The notes below the pieces were generated by a model, which was not told where the DNA came from, made no database searches, and was given only the letters and a program-made list of their open reading frames with translations. 64,000 nucleotides of DNA from JBNJFY01 sp051747265 (GTDB lineage Bacteria; Bacteroidota; Rhodothermia; Balneolales; Balneolaceae). This document shows, in pieces, positions 26,065 through 34,399 of this stretch; the first letter of the stretch is position 1, and every line of letters starts with the position of its first letter. Position numbers and translations under genes: made by a program. The stretch lies in contig JBNJFY010000002.1 of assembly GCA_051747265.1 (NCBI GenBank), forward strand, positions 496,001-560,000. The letters run 5' to 3'.

Positions 26065-26460
26065 CTATTCTTGGTACCCCTTAACCTGATCCGATTCGAT
26101 CTTGTGCAGACTTTCTTTCAACCGTGAAAATGAAATGGGTTTCAACAGATAGTCAACAAAGCTGGTTTCCTGGCTCGCTTTCCTAAACGTTTCTTGCCCG
26201 TTGAGTCCGGTCACATAAATCAATTTACAGGCAATGACTTTCTGGAATTCTTTGGCTAACGCAATCCCCTCATCGGCGTCCGGCAATTTGATGTCCATAA
26301 AAATAATATCCGGATCTTTCTCAATCGCCATCTCAATGGCTTCCTCCCTGTCATGGGCAACACCCACAATTTCATAATCCAATACTTTTAGATATTGGCT
26401 TAAGGTACGATCAAATGTATCATCGTCATCTACAATTAAAACTCTTCGATAACTCTTCAT
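26065..26460 (-). CDS. Stand-alone response regulator (receiver domain only)
   Basis: 131 aa from the ATG at 26460, chosen because AGGAAGG lies six bases upstream; the open frame extends 13 codons further without such a site. Receiver motifs: 'LIVDDDD', phosphoacceptor in 'IIFMDIKLPDADEG', 'YVTGLNG' with the Thr, and 'YLLKPISFSRL' with the Lys. It is a paralogue of the receiver at 16409-16822, with the same length and same missing output domain. Likely role: phosphorelay or single-domain signalling with an unlinked kinase. Confidence 0.92.
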   Translation of the reverse strand: MKSYRRVLIVDDDDTFDRTLSQYLKVLDYEIVGVAHDREEAIEMAIEKDPDIIFMDIKLPDADEGIALAKEFQKVIACKLIYVTGLNGQETFRKASQETSFVDYLLKPISFSRLKESLHKIESDQVKGYQE

Positions 26461-26937
26461 AGGTTCCTTCCTAAAATTACTTATTGCTAACCTGCTCATT
26501 TACATGGGCTTGCACAATAAGCCAACGGCCTATAAAGAGATAAGAAAATGACCACAAGCCGGTAATCTATGGACGATACCGAGAATAACGGAAGGAACCA
26601 TGAGCAGAAATATCCCCCAGAATTAATCACTAGAGGGCTTTGCACAACTTACCGAAATTTATTCGGTCATGGCAAGATGTAGTAATAATCACCGTTTACA
26701 CAATCTAATCAGGGGATTGCCGCACTACGTTCGCAATGACAGGTAGTTTTGCAAAGCCCTCCACTGATATTTTAGCAACCCGATATTATGTGGCATGTCA
26801 GATATCTAGAAGAATTAGAACCGTTGCGAAATCATTCTGGAAACTCCTCAATGATCTTGATCCCTGGATATTCCACAGTATGCCCCATCACGCATATAAT
26901 TTCTAGATAACACTTAATATGATTCCACTTCATCAAC
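26461..26937. other. Intergenic stretch carrying a MITE-like element
   Basis: About 475 bases without a gene. The middle is occupied by the 129-base element at 26633-26761; nothing is recognised in the remainder. Confidence 0.6.
26633..26761. mobile_element. MITE-like element with 17-bp terminal inverted repeats
   Basis: GAGGGCTTTGCACAACT at the left end is matched by the reverse complement of AGTTTTGCAAAGCCCTC at the right (16 of 17). GAGGGCTTTGCA ends are typical of some insertion sequences. The interior (about 95 bases) has no reading frame. CACTA before and CACTG after may be a worn 5-bp target duplication. Confidence 0.7.
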
Positions 26938-28056
26938 TCAAGGTTTCTGTTTTAACTCCATACCCTCCAACAATGAAAAGCCCAAGGAGCTGATGCGTCC
27001 TGCCTGTGCATGGCCCGATGAGATATTGGATAACACCACCACTCCGTTTTTACGATCCAGATCCAGCACCAGCATCGAACGGTACCCGCCCGTGCCGCCA
27101 CTGTGCCAATAGAACCGTTGGGAACCTTCTTTGCGAATGAACCAGCCCAAGGCCATATCCCGATGGGTGTTAACCGAATAGGTTGTTCGTTGCTGCAGCG
27201 TCATGGCTTGATTACCGGACTTAAAGTTGGCTTGCGCAAACTTGGCCAGATCCTTAGCCGTTGAAAGTATGGCCCCGGCGCCGGGAATAGCTCCCAAATC
27301 CCAGTTGGTTGCGGCCTTTCCGCGCTTGGTCAATCCGGTCACCAGTCTGTCGGCAACCAATGATCGCTGCGTTGTGGAATGGGACATACCCAGTGGCCTA
27401 AAAATTCGCTGCTGCACCATTTCCTCATAGGATTGGCCCTCAATTTGGGTGAGCGTGTAACCCAGGATGCCCGCCCCGATATTGGAGTACTGCCAGGTAC
27501 TATCTGGCGAGGAGGCAAGCTCCATTTCGTTGCTCATATAATCCCGCAATTTATCCTCATCATAATCTTTATAGGGATTATCCAGATGTCCAAGCGATTC
27601 CCAGACAAAACCCGAGGGGATGCGAGGCAGCCCAGAGGTATGATTGGCCAACTGTTTAAAGGTAATCTGCAGGCTGTCGTGGAGGGGAAAATCCAGGTAC
27701 GCCTGAATAGGGTGATCGAGTTGCAGTTTATTTTCGGTGGCCAGTTCGGCGAGCAAGGTAGCGGTAAACACTTTGGAGAGGGAGCCTATTTCAAACGCCT
27801 TGCTACTGTTGTCGATGGTTCTCAGCGTGTCATTCCTCCTCACCGCCCCGTACAAAACAACACTGCTATCGGTAACCAAAGCGATTGAAAACTGCGTTTG
27901 ATTGGGAAAATAGCGAAGGGCTTGAAAAATACTGTCCGTCTGAGCGCGGGTTATACCGGGTGGCGAGTCTAGCTTATTTACCGCCGATTCTGGATTACTC
28001 ACGCTGCCACAGGCGGTACATACGGCTAAGACTATGAGCAGAGAAAACCTTTTCAT
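26938..28056 (-). CDS. Serine hydrolase lipoprotein, beta-lactamase class C fold
   Basis: 372 aa from the ATG at 28056; the open frame has seven more codons upstream, but this start gives a clean lipoprotein signal 'LIVLAVCTAC'. Catalytic SxxK is in 'GSLSKVFTATL' (near residue 95), YxN is 'WQYSNIGAGIL' (near residue 193), and the third motif is 'HSGGTGGYRS' near residue 330. It belongs to the AmpC/EstB/D-aminopeptidase superfamily. A beta-lactamase or an esterase cannot be separated by sequence alone. It is probably anchored to the inner face of the outer membrane or the periplasmic side. Confidence 0.88.
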   Translation of the reverse strand: MKRFSLLIVLAVCTACGSVSNPESAVNKLDSPPGITRAQTDSIFQALRYFPNQTQFSIALVTDSSVVLYGAVRRNDTLRTIDNSSKAFEIGSLSKVFTATLLAELATENKLQLDHPIQAYLDFPLHDSLQITFKQLANHTSGLPRIPSGFVWESLGHLDNPYKDYDEDKLRDYMSNEMELASSPDSTWQYSNIGAGILGYTLTQIEGQSYEEMVQQRIFRPLGMSHSTTQRSLVADRLVTGLTKRGKAATNWDLGAIPGAGAILSTAKDLAKFAQANFKSGNQAMTLQQRTTYSVNTHRDMALGWFIRKEGSQRFYWHSGGTGGYRSMLVLDLDRKNGVVVLSNISSGHAQAGRISSLGFSLLEGMELKQKP

Positions 28057-28106
28057 CGCTTCTGCATTATCATACAACCCTGATTTGCTGTCCCTTACAT
28101 ATACCG

Positions 28107-28131
28107 GGAGCCATCATCAAATGATGGCTCC
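28107..28131 (-). terminator. Hairpin after outer-membrane barrel gene
   Basis: GGAGCCATCAT-CAA-ATGATGGCTCC, a perfect 11-bp stem, 15 bases past the stop of the barrel gene. There is no T-run, so termination strength is uncertain. Confidence 0.6.
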
Positions 28132-28145
28132 AGGCTTAATGACTG

Positions 28146-28733
28146 CTAAAAGGTTTTCGAAATACCTATGGATATGTTGATAACCGTTAGATCCACATCA
28201 GTGGTGATATTACCAACCTCAATATCACGGGATAGTGAACGATAACGTACGCCCGGCTTTAGTATCCATTGATTGCCCAAGTCAAAGGCCACCCCGGCCT
28301 CGGCCTGCCAGCCCAAACCGTGATCAGAATCGGCCGTAATATCACCGTCGCTGCTCTCTACTTCGATGTGATTGTAGATACCCCCGCCACGGACATAAAA
28401 ATCTAAGGATGAGTTACCCAGGGGACGCATGTATTCCAGCCCAAAGGTATATCCGGTTTCTTCAAAATCCATGTTCTCACCGGCAAAAGAATCGTCCGAG
28501 GTAAAGCGATGCCAACCCCAACCGCCGAATATCGATGTATACGGCACAACGCGATAGGATACGATACCATCAAAACCGAAGCCCGTATCCAGATCCGTAT
28601 CGCCAAGTTTCTGGGTAGCAAAATCTACCCCTGTCCGAATTTCCAAGCCGATTCGATCTTGCCCAAGGGCCGATGGTGCCCCCAGCATGAGCATCATCCC
28701 CATAATGGTTAAAAGTAATAGTAAGTGTTTCAT
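28146..28733 (-). CDS. Outer-membrane beta-barrel protein, OmpA/OmpX-like
   Basis: 195 aa with a signal peptide ending 'PSALGQ' (residue 25). The mature part has about eight amphipathic strands separated by acidic loops ('DSFAGENMDFEETG', 'ESSDGDITADSD') and ends in Phe, the classic barrel-assembly signal. It fits the opacity/porin-family small barrels. The role is unknown. It is transcribed alone, with a hairpin downstream. Confidence 0.85.
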   Translation of the reverse strand: MKHLLLLLTIMGMMLMLGAPSALGQDRIGLEIRTGVDFATQKLGDTDLDTGFGFDGIVSYRVVPYTSIFGGWGWHRFTSDDSFAGENMDFEETGYTFGLEYMRPLGNSSLDFYVRGGGIYNHIEVESSDGDITADSDHGLGWQAEAGVAFDLGNQWILKPGVRYRSLSRDIEVGNITTDVDLTVINISIGISKTF

Positions 28734-29052
28734 GATATGTCCGTATTCAGTTTAAAAATCATTGGATACTACTCTGCAAAATTCAGAGTTCTGCGCTACA
28801 GCAATCCATGCAATTACTGTACCCCAAATGCTAAACGGCATGATATCTACAGAAGGATAGGTTGAATGAGTACATGCTAATTCTACGACCCAATACACTT
28901 GCAATTTTGCGAATACAGGCTTGGATTTTTTGCAGAATCGCAATAGCCGGATACCTCGAAAGGGGCTGCTTACCATGTAAAGACGAGTGCACCATAATGG
29001 CATAATCTTTTCTGTATCTATGTGCACAATCGGCAGTTACCCGAAAGCCGCT
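28734..29052. other. Intergenic stretch between divergent genes
   Basis: About 320 bases between the divergent barrel gene and the membrane-protein cluster. A 91-codon frame on the minus strand (28752-29027) has no domain and no ribosome-binding site, and was not accepted. No motif was recognised. Confidence 0.45.
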
Positions 29053-29931
29053 ATGAAATACCAGAAATCCATAACCCTTTTATCCTCGATCATCATTTTG
29101 CTGGCTGTCGTTGCGGCATCCATGGGTATTTTCTACACAGGCGGCCCCGGACCGTATAATATTGAAACGGTCCGAGGCGAAACGGTGACCGTTTACGGTG
29201 AGGGACTCTACAAACACATGTCCCAGGATGTAGCCCCACAAGGTATTGCCCAAGATTATGTGACCCTCTTTGTTGGGGTGCCCCTGTTGATCCTCTCCCT
29301 CGTTTGGGCACGCCGAGGCTCGCTGAAGGGCCGATTCCTGCTGGCCGGAACCCTGGGGTATTTTCTGGTCACCTACTTGTTTTACCTGGTGATGGGCATG
29401 TATAACGTCATGTTTTTGGTGTACGTCACGCTGCTGGGCACCACCTTCTTCGCCTTTGCACAGACGCTGCTGTCCTTCCCACTCGCCAAACTTGAGGAAC
29501 GGTTTAGCGAAAACACCCCGGTAAAATTTCTGGGTGGATTTCTGATCTTCAACAGCATTGCCATTGGGGTTATGTGGCTGCAGATCGTCGTACCGCCCCT
29601 GTTGGACGGATCGATCATCCCCGGGCAAGTGGAGCATTACACCACGTTAATCGTACAGGGGCTGGACCTCGGGTTGCTCTTGCCGCTCTCCTTTGTTTCC
29701 GGACTGCTGTTTATCAAAAGAACTCCCTTCGGGTATTTGCTTGCCCCCGTTTACTTCATCTTCCTGTCTATACTGATGACCGCCCTGACCGCAAAAGTTG
29801 TGGCCATGGGGCTGCTGGGACAAAACATTCTGCCCGCCATCGTGATTATTCCCTTTTTCGGTCTGATTTCGATGCTCTGCTCGGTTCTAATTTTCAAACA
29901 TATCCAGGAGCCAACTCATGATAACACCTGA
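29053..29931 (+). CDS. Multi-spanning membrane protein, unknown function
   Basis: 292 aa from the ATG at 29053 ('MKYQKS'); the frame is open 22 codons further up, but that part is unlike a membrane-protein start. About eight hydrophobic helices. The extracellular part after TM1 holds 'GGPGPYNIETVRGETVTVYG', a distinctive Gly-rich segment. No transporter family was recognised. It overlaps the next membrane gene by 14 bases, so the three genes from here to 30760 appear to be one operon. Confidence 0.75.
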   Translation: MKYQKSITLLSSIIILLAVVAASMGIFYTGGPGPYNIETVRGETVTVYGEGLYKHMSQDVAPQGIAQDYVTLFVGVPLLILSLVWARRGSLKGRFLLAGTLGYFLVTYLFYLVMGMYNVMFLVYVTLLGTTFFAFAQTLLSFPLAKLEERFSENTPVKFLGGFLIFNSIAIGVMWLQIVVPPLLDGSIIPGQVEHYTTLIVQGLDLGLLLPLSFVSGLLFIKRTPFGYLLAPVYFIFLSILMTALTAKVVAMGLLGQNILPAIVIIPFFGLISMLCSVLIFKHIQEPTHDNT

Positions 29932-30352
29932 CCAACGACCCATCAGCTTTTATGCGCTACTGATCTTACTGTTTTTCCAATCCGCAAGTGGACTCTATGG
30001 TGGCGGCGCATTGATTGGGGATCCCACCGGGGATGCCCTGCAATTGCCCACTTCTCTGCTAGCCGGTACACCCTTTCCGGATTTTTTGATACCCGGCCTC
30101 ATTCTGTTCTCGGTTCTGGGAATCTTTCCGCTGATCGTATGTATCGGATCCTGGCAGCGTAGAACGTGGGCGTGGCCGGGAGCGGTGTTGGTCAGCATCG
30201 CATTGATTATATGGATCGGGGTGGAAATCGCCATGATCGGCTATGCCTCGGAACCACCGCTTCAACTGATCTACGGATTAGTAGGGATCGCCCTACTGAT
30301 TTTAACCCTGCTGCCGTCAGTACGAAGCTCGATGAATTCAACACCTGGCTAA
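29918..30352 (+). CDS. Four-helix membrane protein, unknown function
   Basis: 144 aa. Hydrophobic segments near 11-30, 57-77, 85-105 and 110-132. It starts inside the last codons of the upstream gene (ATGATAACACC), indicating translational coupling. No domain was recognised. It probably works with its two neighbours in the membrane. Confidence 0.72.
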   Translation: MITPDQRPISFYALLILLFFQSASGLYGGGALIGDPTGDALQLPTSLLAGTPFPDFLIPGLILFSVLGIFPLIVCIGSWQRRTWAWPGAVLVSIALIIWIGVEIAMIGYASEPPLQLIYGLVGIALLILTLLPSVRSSMNSTPG

Positions 30353-30415
30353 CCCGAACCCTCCCCTTGATCATGAAATGGGGATCTGCTTCCCAACCAT
30401 TAAAGGAACAAGCTC

Positions 30416-30760
30416 ATGACTAAACTCGTTGTGTCATTCATCATTTTACTCCATGGCTTGATCCATCTCCTGGGATTCGTAAAGGCCTTTAATCTGGCCC
30501 CGGTTGATCAGCTAACCCAGTCTATCTCCAAGCCGGTGGGATTGCTATGGTTGGTGTCGTCCGTTCTTTTCCTGCTGGTACTGATGCTGTACTGGACCCA
30601 ACACGAGTGGTGGTGGATGGCTGGAGCACTTGCCGTCACCTTGTCTCAGATCCTCATTATCCTGTCCTGGAGCGACGCCAAATTCGGCACCTTGGCCAAT
30701 ATCATCATACTGGTGCCCATCATCATGGCCATCGCTGATCGTTTATCGGGCGGCTCGTAG
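30416..30760 (+). CDS. Small membrane protein, unknown function
   Basis: 114 aa with four hydrophobic segments. The start 'MTKLVVSFIILLHGLIHLLGF' and the late 'AKFGTLANIIILVPIIMAI' resemble the N-terminal membrane part found in larger DUF6544-like proteins of Bacteroidota, here as a separate short gene. A ribosome-binding site AAAGGAA precedes the ATG. Third gene of the cluster, 63 bases after the previous one. Confidence 0.75.
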   Translation: MTKLVVSFIILLHGLIHLLGFVKAFNLAPVDQLTQSISKPVGLLWLVSSVLFLLVLMLYWTQHEWWWMAGALAVTLSQILIILSWSDAKFGTLANIIILVPIIMAIADRLSGGS

Positions 30761-31084
30761 CATTTCTGCACAACGAGAGGGGGATAAGTTTGATGGGTTT
30801 AAGCAGACGCTTGCGCTACTGGAGGCTTGTACCAATTGGGGCCTTAATCGGGACATAATGGGGCCAATACTATTTCACTATTGGTTCAAATTCATTCATC
30901 ATTGTTTAAAAGACCTCTCTGACCATAACTATGTCCGATACCATGTCCGTTATGTCCCATAAATGTCTTAACAATACATAGGAGTCTCTACTCAAAAATT
31001 GCTCCTTCCTGACCCTAAAAGCCTTTTTCTAAAAGATGTCTCCAATTATTACTCACGAGCATGTCCCATAAAATGTCCCATAAA
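30761..31084. other. Intergenic stretch with ATGTCC repeats
   Basis: About 325 bases between convergent genes. Repeats of ATGTCC-type words cluster at 30931-30968 and 31061-31084. No gene. Confidence 0.5.
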
Positions 31085-31087
31085 TTA
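30931..31087. repeat. ATGTCC(CATAAA) tandem words at gene end
   Basis: ATGTCC occurs at 30931, 30943, 30952, 31061 and 31073, with ATGTCT at 30963 and 31036. The last two units read ATGTCCCATAAA ATGTCCCATAAA-TTA, and the TTA is the stop codon of the AlbA-domain gene. An opposite-strand copy, GGGACATAATGG, lies near 30852. Confidence 0.65.
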
Positions 31088-32431
31088 GAGGGTCAATAAA
31101 TATCGTGTCCCCTTGCCTTTACCTTCCTGTTTTAAAATTCCTTCCTCAACCAATTGCTGAAGATCACGTGTTATCGTTTTTCTGCTTACTTCTGAAAATT
31201 TTTCATGTAGATCGGAGGCTTTAATCTTACCCCCTTTAGCCAATTCCACAGCGGTTTGTTGTCGTTCATTTAATGATTCAAACATTTCAGTAGTAATTGG
31301 AATCCAATTCTGTCCATATAATTTGGCTACAAAACCGTCACCTTGTTCTTCAAAGTCCGGTTCGGATAACCCCTCATCTTCTAGAACAGCAGTCATACGC
31401 TGAATACCGGATCCCCATTCCTCAATAAGTCCGGCCCGGTAAAAAGTATTAGCAATGAGTCGGTTTCGCGGATGGGAAGAATGCGGTCTTTTCAAATCTT
31501 CCACTTTTAAACTTCCGGGAAGTTTGCCGGGATTGTAGATCCACAACATTTCATCAAATACCTTGAGCTGCGTCTTGACACTCATCTCAAAGTAATTGCG
31601 ATGGACCAAGGCATTAAGTAAAGCTTCTCGTACCGCCGCTAAGGGATACTGCCACACGTCTTTTCGTTGGAATGAATCTCCGGAAATATCGTACCGACGG
31701 CTGATCATACTCTTAATCTGCTCTTCGGCTTCGCGAACCTGATTAAACAAATGACCGGAAATGGTTCGGTCAGCGACAATAGTGGCTTCATCTCGAAACC
31801 GTCCGATGCGAACCACCGCACTAGGGAAATACTGTTGTGGATCTTCTCCAAATAAAAGGATAGCCGCATGGGTTAATTCTCCTTCGATAATCAAACCCAA
31901 CCGCTTCAAGATGGCTTCTACATCTCCTTTATCATAACCAGCCGGAACTCGTCCCTCGCTCTTGGCAGTCTGAATGAAGCTCTGCACTTCCTCGTGATCC
32001 AGATCCTCCAGTGAAAATTGATCCTTGGTAATAACATCCCAAGATTCACCTTCCAAGAAAAGTTGCTTTAGCGCATCTCCAGTCACTTCTCGCGTGGTAT
32101 TGCCCACTCGCTGGTAATACTTCCCTCGCGCACTGACCGGTGGACGTTGCCGCTTGACCTTAACCTCTAAAAATTCATTTCCATTATAATGATGTAGCAT
32201 TACTTCCGGAGTAATCCCCAATACATTGATGGTCTTACTAACCACATCTTGTTGCGCTTTATCGGTAATCCCACCGGATAGAAGGGTAGCATCATCTTTA
32301 ACACCGACATATAGAGATCCCCCTTTGGTATTTACAAAGGCAGCCAGTGTTTTCAAGGCCGCATCGTTGAAACGCTCCTTGAACTCAACCGTCTCTGATT
32401 CTTTCAGTGAAGTAGGATTCCGTTTGGCCAT
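31085..32431 (-). CDS. AlbA_2-domain ATP-binding protein with winged helix
   Basis: 448 aa. N-terminal AlbA_2/Schlafen-like domain ('ESETVEFKERFNDAALK' and 'AFVNTKGGSLYVGVKDD', residues 11-48), a HATPase_c_4-type region near 262-340 ('AVREALLNALVHRNY', 'EEWGSGIQRMTAVLE'), and a C-terminal winged helix ('KTITRDLQQLVEEGILK'). Such genes are frequent passengers inside type I restriction operons, between hsdM/hsdS and hsdR, and are thought to be regulatory or defensive. It starts 9 bases after the hsdM stop, so the two are one operon. Here hsdS and hsdR do not follow. Confidence 0.88.
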   Translation of the reverse strand: MAKRNPTSLKESETVEFKERFNDAALKTLAAFVNTKGGSLYVGVKDDATLLSGGITDKAQQDVVSKTINVLGITPEVMLHHYNGNEFLEVKVKRQRPPVSARGKYYQRVGNTTREVTGDALKQLFLEGESWDVITKDQFSLEDLDHEEVQSFIQTAKSEGRVPAGYDKGDVEAILKRLGLIIEGELTHAAILLFGEDPQQYFPSAVVRIGRFRDEATIVADRTISGHLFNQVREAEEQIKSMISRRYDISGDSFQRKDVWQYPLAAVREALLNALVHRNYFEMSVKTQLKVFDEMLWIYNPGKLPGSLKVEDLKRPHSSHPRNRLIANTFYRAGLIEEWGSGIQRMTAVLEDEGLSEPDFEEQGDGFVAKLYGQNWIPITTEMFESLNERQQTAVELAKGGKIKASDLHEKFSEVSRKTITRDLQQLVEEGILKQEGKGKGTRYLLTL

Positions 32432-32440
32432 ACCTGTTCT

Positions 32441-33967
32441 TTAAAAACCTAACTCTTTTAATACACCTTGGAGTTCTTTGTCTACCTTGGCCCGTTCTTC
32501 CTCAGCTTCTTCCAGTAAGACAACCGCGTCTTCCAATGGTAAAACTTCTTCCCCGCCATTTTGGGATACGTACCGAGAAGGACTCAAATTGAAATCATTC
32601 TTAGCGACTTCATCTAATGAAATAATCTTGGCAAGCTCTTCGGCTTCTTGCCACTCCAAATACACATTGCTAATCTGCTCAATATGATCTTTTTCTAAAA
32701 AGTTCTTCGGCTTCCCTTTTGTAAATAGGTGCGAAGCATTAACCAACAATATTTCTCCGGAGTTTTTCTTCTCTTTATTAATCACTAGGATGATTCCCGG
32801 TGCTGAAGTATTGTAGAACATGTTCTCCGGCATCAAAAACACCGCTTCCACAAGATCTTCTTCAACAAATTTTCGGCGAATATCGCGCTCTTTGTTCTTC
32901 CCCACATTTCCACTACCTCGGGACACAGCTCCGGTATCCAGCACTACCGCCAAACGCCCGTTATCATTTAACGACGTGAACATGTGTTGTACCCAACCCC
33001 AATCAGCCGTATTGCTAGGAGGAAACCCAAAACCGAATCGTCCATAGGTGTCATTCTCATACGTAGACACATCAAAATCCTGATTCCACATCGGATTAGC
33101 CGTCACGATATCGAAAGTCTTTAATCTGGTATCACTATCTAGGAAAGCAGGGCGACGCATGGTATTGCCTAACTTAATAGTGGTGTTAGACATATCGTGA
33201 ATGAAAGTGTTCATTTTAGACAAGGCATACGTACTGGGCTGTATCTCTTGACCAAAGAACTGTAACGGTTTCTCTCCGGTATCCTTTCCAAATTTTTCAT
33301 CAAAGCGCAGCTTGCACTTAATCAGCAGGCCACCCGAACCCACGGTAGGATCATAGCAGGTCTCTCCGGGCTCCGGATCCAAAATATGCGCCATCAGTAT
33401 GGCTACTTCCTTAGGGGTATAAAACTCTCCGGCACTCTGCCCGGAATCTTCCGCAAATTTACGGAGCAGATATTCATAAGCACGACCAATGATATCTGGC
33501 TCTACATCATCAATACCCAGGCGATGTTTACTGAGCACGTCCACCAACCGTTTCAAATCATCATCAGAAACGATCCTCTGTCCGCTCGTAGTTGCATTGA
33601 AGTCAACCGTATTAACTACACCCTCTAATTCTGAATTTTCCCTAGCAAGTGATCGAGTTACATCGGTTAGAAACTCACCAAGACCACTACTCTTCGTTTT
33701 GATATTGCTCCAGCGGTATTCCTCGGGAATATACACGCGAACCAAGGAGTGATCTTCATCAACAAACTCCTCAGCCATATCCCGACCGCCATACTCTTCA
33801 GCGAGGGCCTCCATTTCATCTTCAAATACATCAGAAAGCCTTTTGACAAATATTAGGGGCAGGATGTAATCTTTATACTTAGGCGCATCAACCGGTCCTC
33901 GAAGCTTACAAGCTGCATCCCAAAGCCAATTTTCAAGGGTAGAGACGTCTAATTCTTTGTCGCTCAT
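32441..33967 (-). CDS. hsdM: Type I restriction-modification methyltransferase subunit HsdM
   Basis: 508 aa. HsdM_N helical domain (residues ~12-160), then the N6-adenine methyltransferase domain: 'EFYTPKEVAILMAHIL' (181-196), SAM motif I 'YDPTVGSGGLLIKC' (205-218), and catalytic motif IV as 'TANPMWNQDF' (289-298) where NPPF/NPPY is usual. A C-terminal coiled region holds many Glu. HsdM needs HsdS for DNA recognition, and no hsdS is within the window downstream. The catalytic motif is altered (NPMW), though some type I M subunits are known to me with this form. It lies just downstream of tRNA-Arg on the same strand, a usual island site. Confidence 0.93.
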   Translation of the reverse strand: MSDKELDVSTLENWLWDAACKLRGPVDAPKYKDYILPLIFVKRLSDVFEDEMEALAEEYGGRDMAEEFVDEDHSLVRVYIPEEYRWSNIKTKSSGLGEFLTDVTRSLARENSELEGVVNTVDFNATTSGQRIVSDDDLKRLVDVLSKHRLGIDDVEPDIIGRAYEYLLRKFAEDSGQSAGEFYTPKEVAILMAHILDPEPGETCYDPTVGSGGLLIKCKLRFDEKFGKDTGEKPLQFFGQEIQPSTYALSKMNTFIHDMSNTTIKLGNTMRRPAFLDSDTRLKTFDIVTANPMWNQDFDVSTYENDTYGRFGFGFPPSNTADWGWVQHMFTSLNDNGRLAVVLDTGAVSRGSGNVGKNKERDIRRKFVEEDLVEAVFLMPENMFYNTSAPGIILVINKEKKNSGEILLVNASHLFTKGKPKNFLEKDHIEQISNVYLEWQEAEELAKIISLDEVAKNDFNLSPSRYVSQNGGEEVLPLEDAVVLLEEAEEERAKVDKELQGVLKELGF

Positions 33968-34147
33968 ATTCCGCTAAGTAGGTTTTAAGTGGTTTGGTCT
34001 GAATATAGAAACCTGTGGCGGAAATGAAATCATTTACTTGTATTGAATAGTGAGAAGGAGGGGATACCAAAAAATCAGAAATGTTAGTACAATAGTTAGT
34101 ACAAAATAACTAAGCCCTTGCAAGTCAACGACTTACAAGGGCTTAAG
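33968..34147. other. Gap between hsdM and tRNA-Arg
   Basis: Holds the tRNA terminator hairpin and the tandem GTTAGTACAA words near 34083-34104. The hsdM promoter should lie here. No integrase gene or att duplication is visible. Confidence 0.45.
34111..34145 (-). terminator. Hairpin after tRNA-Arg
   Basis: TAAGCCCTTG-C-AAGTC-AAC-GACTT-A-CAAGGGCTTA is an almost perfect 35-base inverted repeat, two bases past the tRNA 3' end. It is followed on the minus strand by AGTTATTTTGT. Likely terminator of the tRNA transcript. Confidence 0.65.
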
Positions 34148-34221
34148 TACGCCCGGAAGGATTCGAACCCTCAACCTTCTGATCCGAAGTCAGACGCTCT
34201 ATCCAGTTGAGCTACGGGCGC
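34148..34221 (-). tRNA. tRNA-Arg (anticodon UCG)
   Basis: 74 nt cloverleaf on the minus strand. Acceptor GCGCCCG pairs with CGGGCGT (G-U at the first pair), D-arm GCTC...GAGC, anticodon stem TCTGA/TCAGA with loop CTTCGGA (anticodon TCG), T-arm with GGTTCGAATCC. CCA is not encoded. It reads CGN arginine codons. The hsdM operon begins 180 bases past its 3' end. Confidence 0.95.
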
Positions 34222-34269
34222 AGGTAAAAGAAAATTCAATATGTGTGCGGATCTTCTCAGTTGAAAGCA

Positions 34270-34331
34270 ACCTCAACCTTCTGATCCCAAGTCATCCGCT
34301 TCCCGAAGCATCGGGATTGAGCTACGGGCGC
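34270..34331 (-). pseudogene. Decayed tRNA copy with palindrome in the D-loop
   Basis: The 5' half and anticodon arm of tRNA-Arg are repeated (GCGCCCGTAGCTCAA at the start, GATCAGAAGGTTGAGG later). The D-loop is replaced by the palindrome TCCCGATGCTTCGGGA (34301-34316). The anticodon loop reads CTTGGGA. The T-arm and 3' acceptor strand are absent, so it cannot fold as a tRNA. Confidence 0.75.
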
Positions 34332-34340
34332 AGATATTTT

Positions 34341-34399
34341 GACCACAGACCACGGACGACAGTTGAAAACAGTCGTCCGTGGTCTGTGGTCCGTCGTCA
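34341..34399. repeat. Inverted pair of seven-base-period repeats
   Basis: 20-base arm GACCACAGACCACGGACGAC (34341-34360) and its exact reverse complement at 34372-34391, separated by 11 bases. The right arm continues as four heptads: GTCGTCC GTGGTCT GTGGTCC GTCGTCA. Confidence 0.85.

Noticed and set aside
28752..29027. 91-codon frame on the minus strand in the gap upstream of the membrane cluster
   Set aside because: No motif or ribosome-binding site, and it occupies the only space available for divergent promoters.
33968..34221. Integrated island with att sites at tRNA-Arg
   Set aside because: The hsdM pair is in the expected position, but I found no duplicated tRNA 3' end and no integrase gene in the window.
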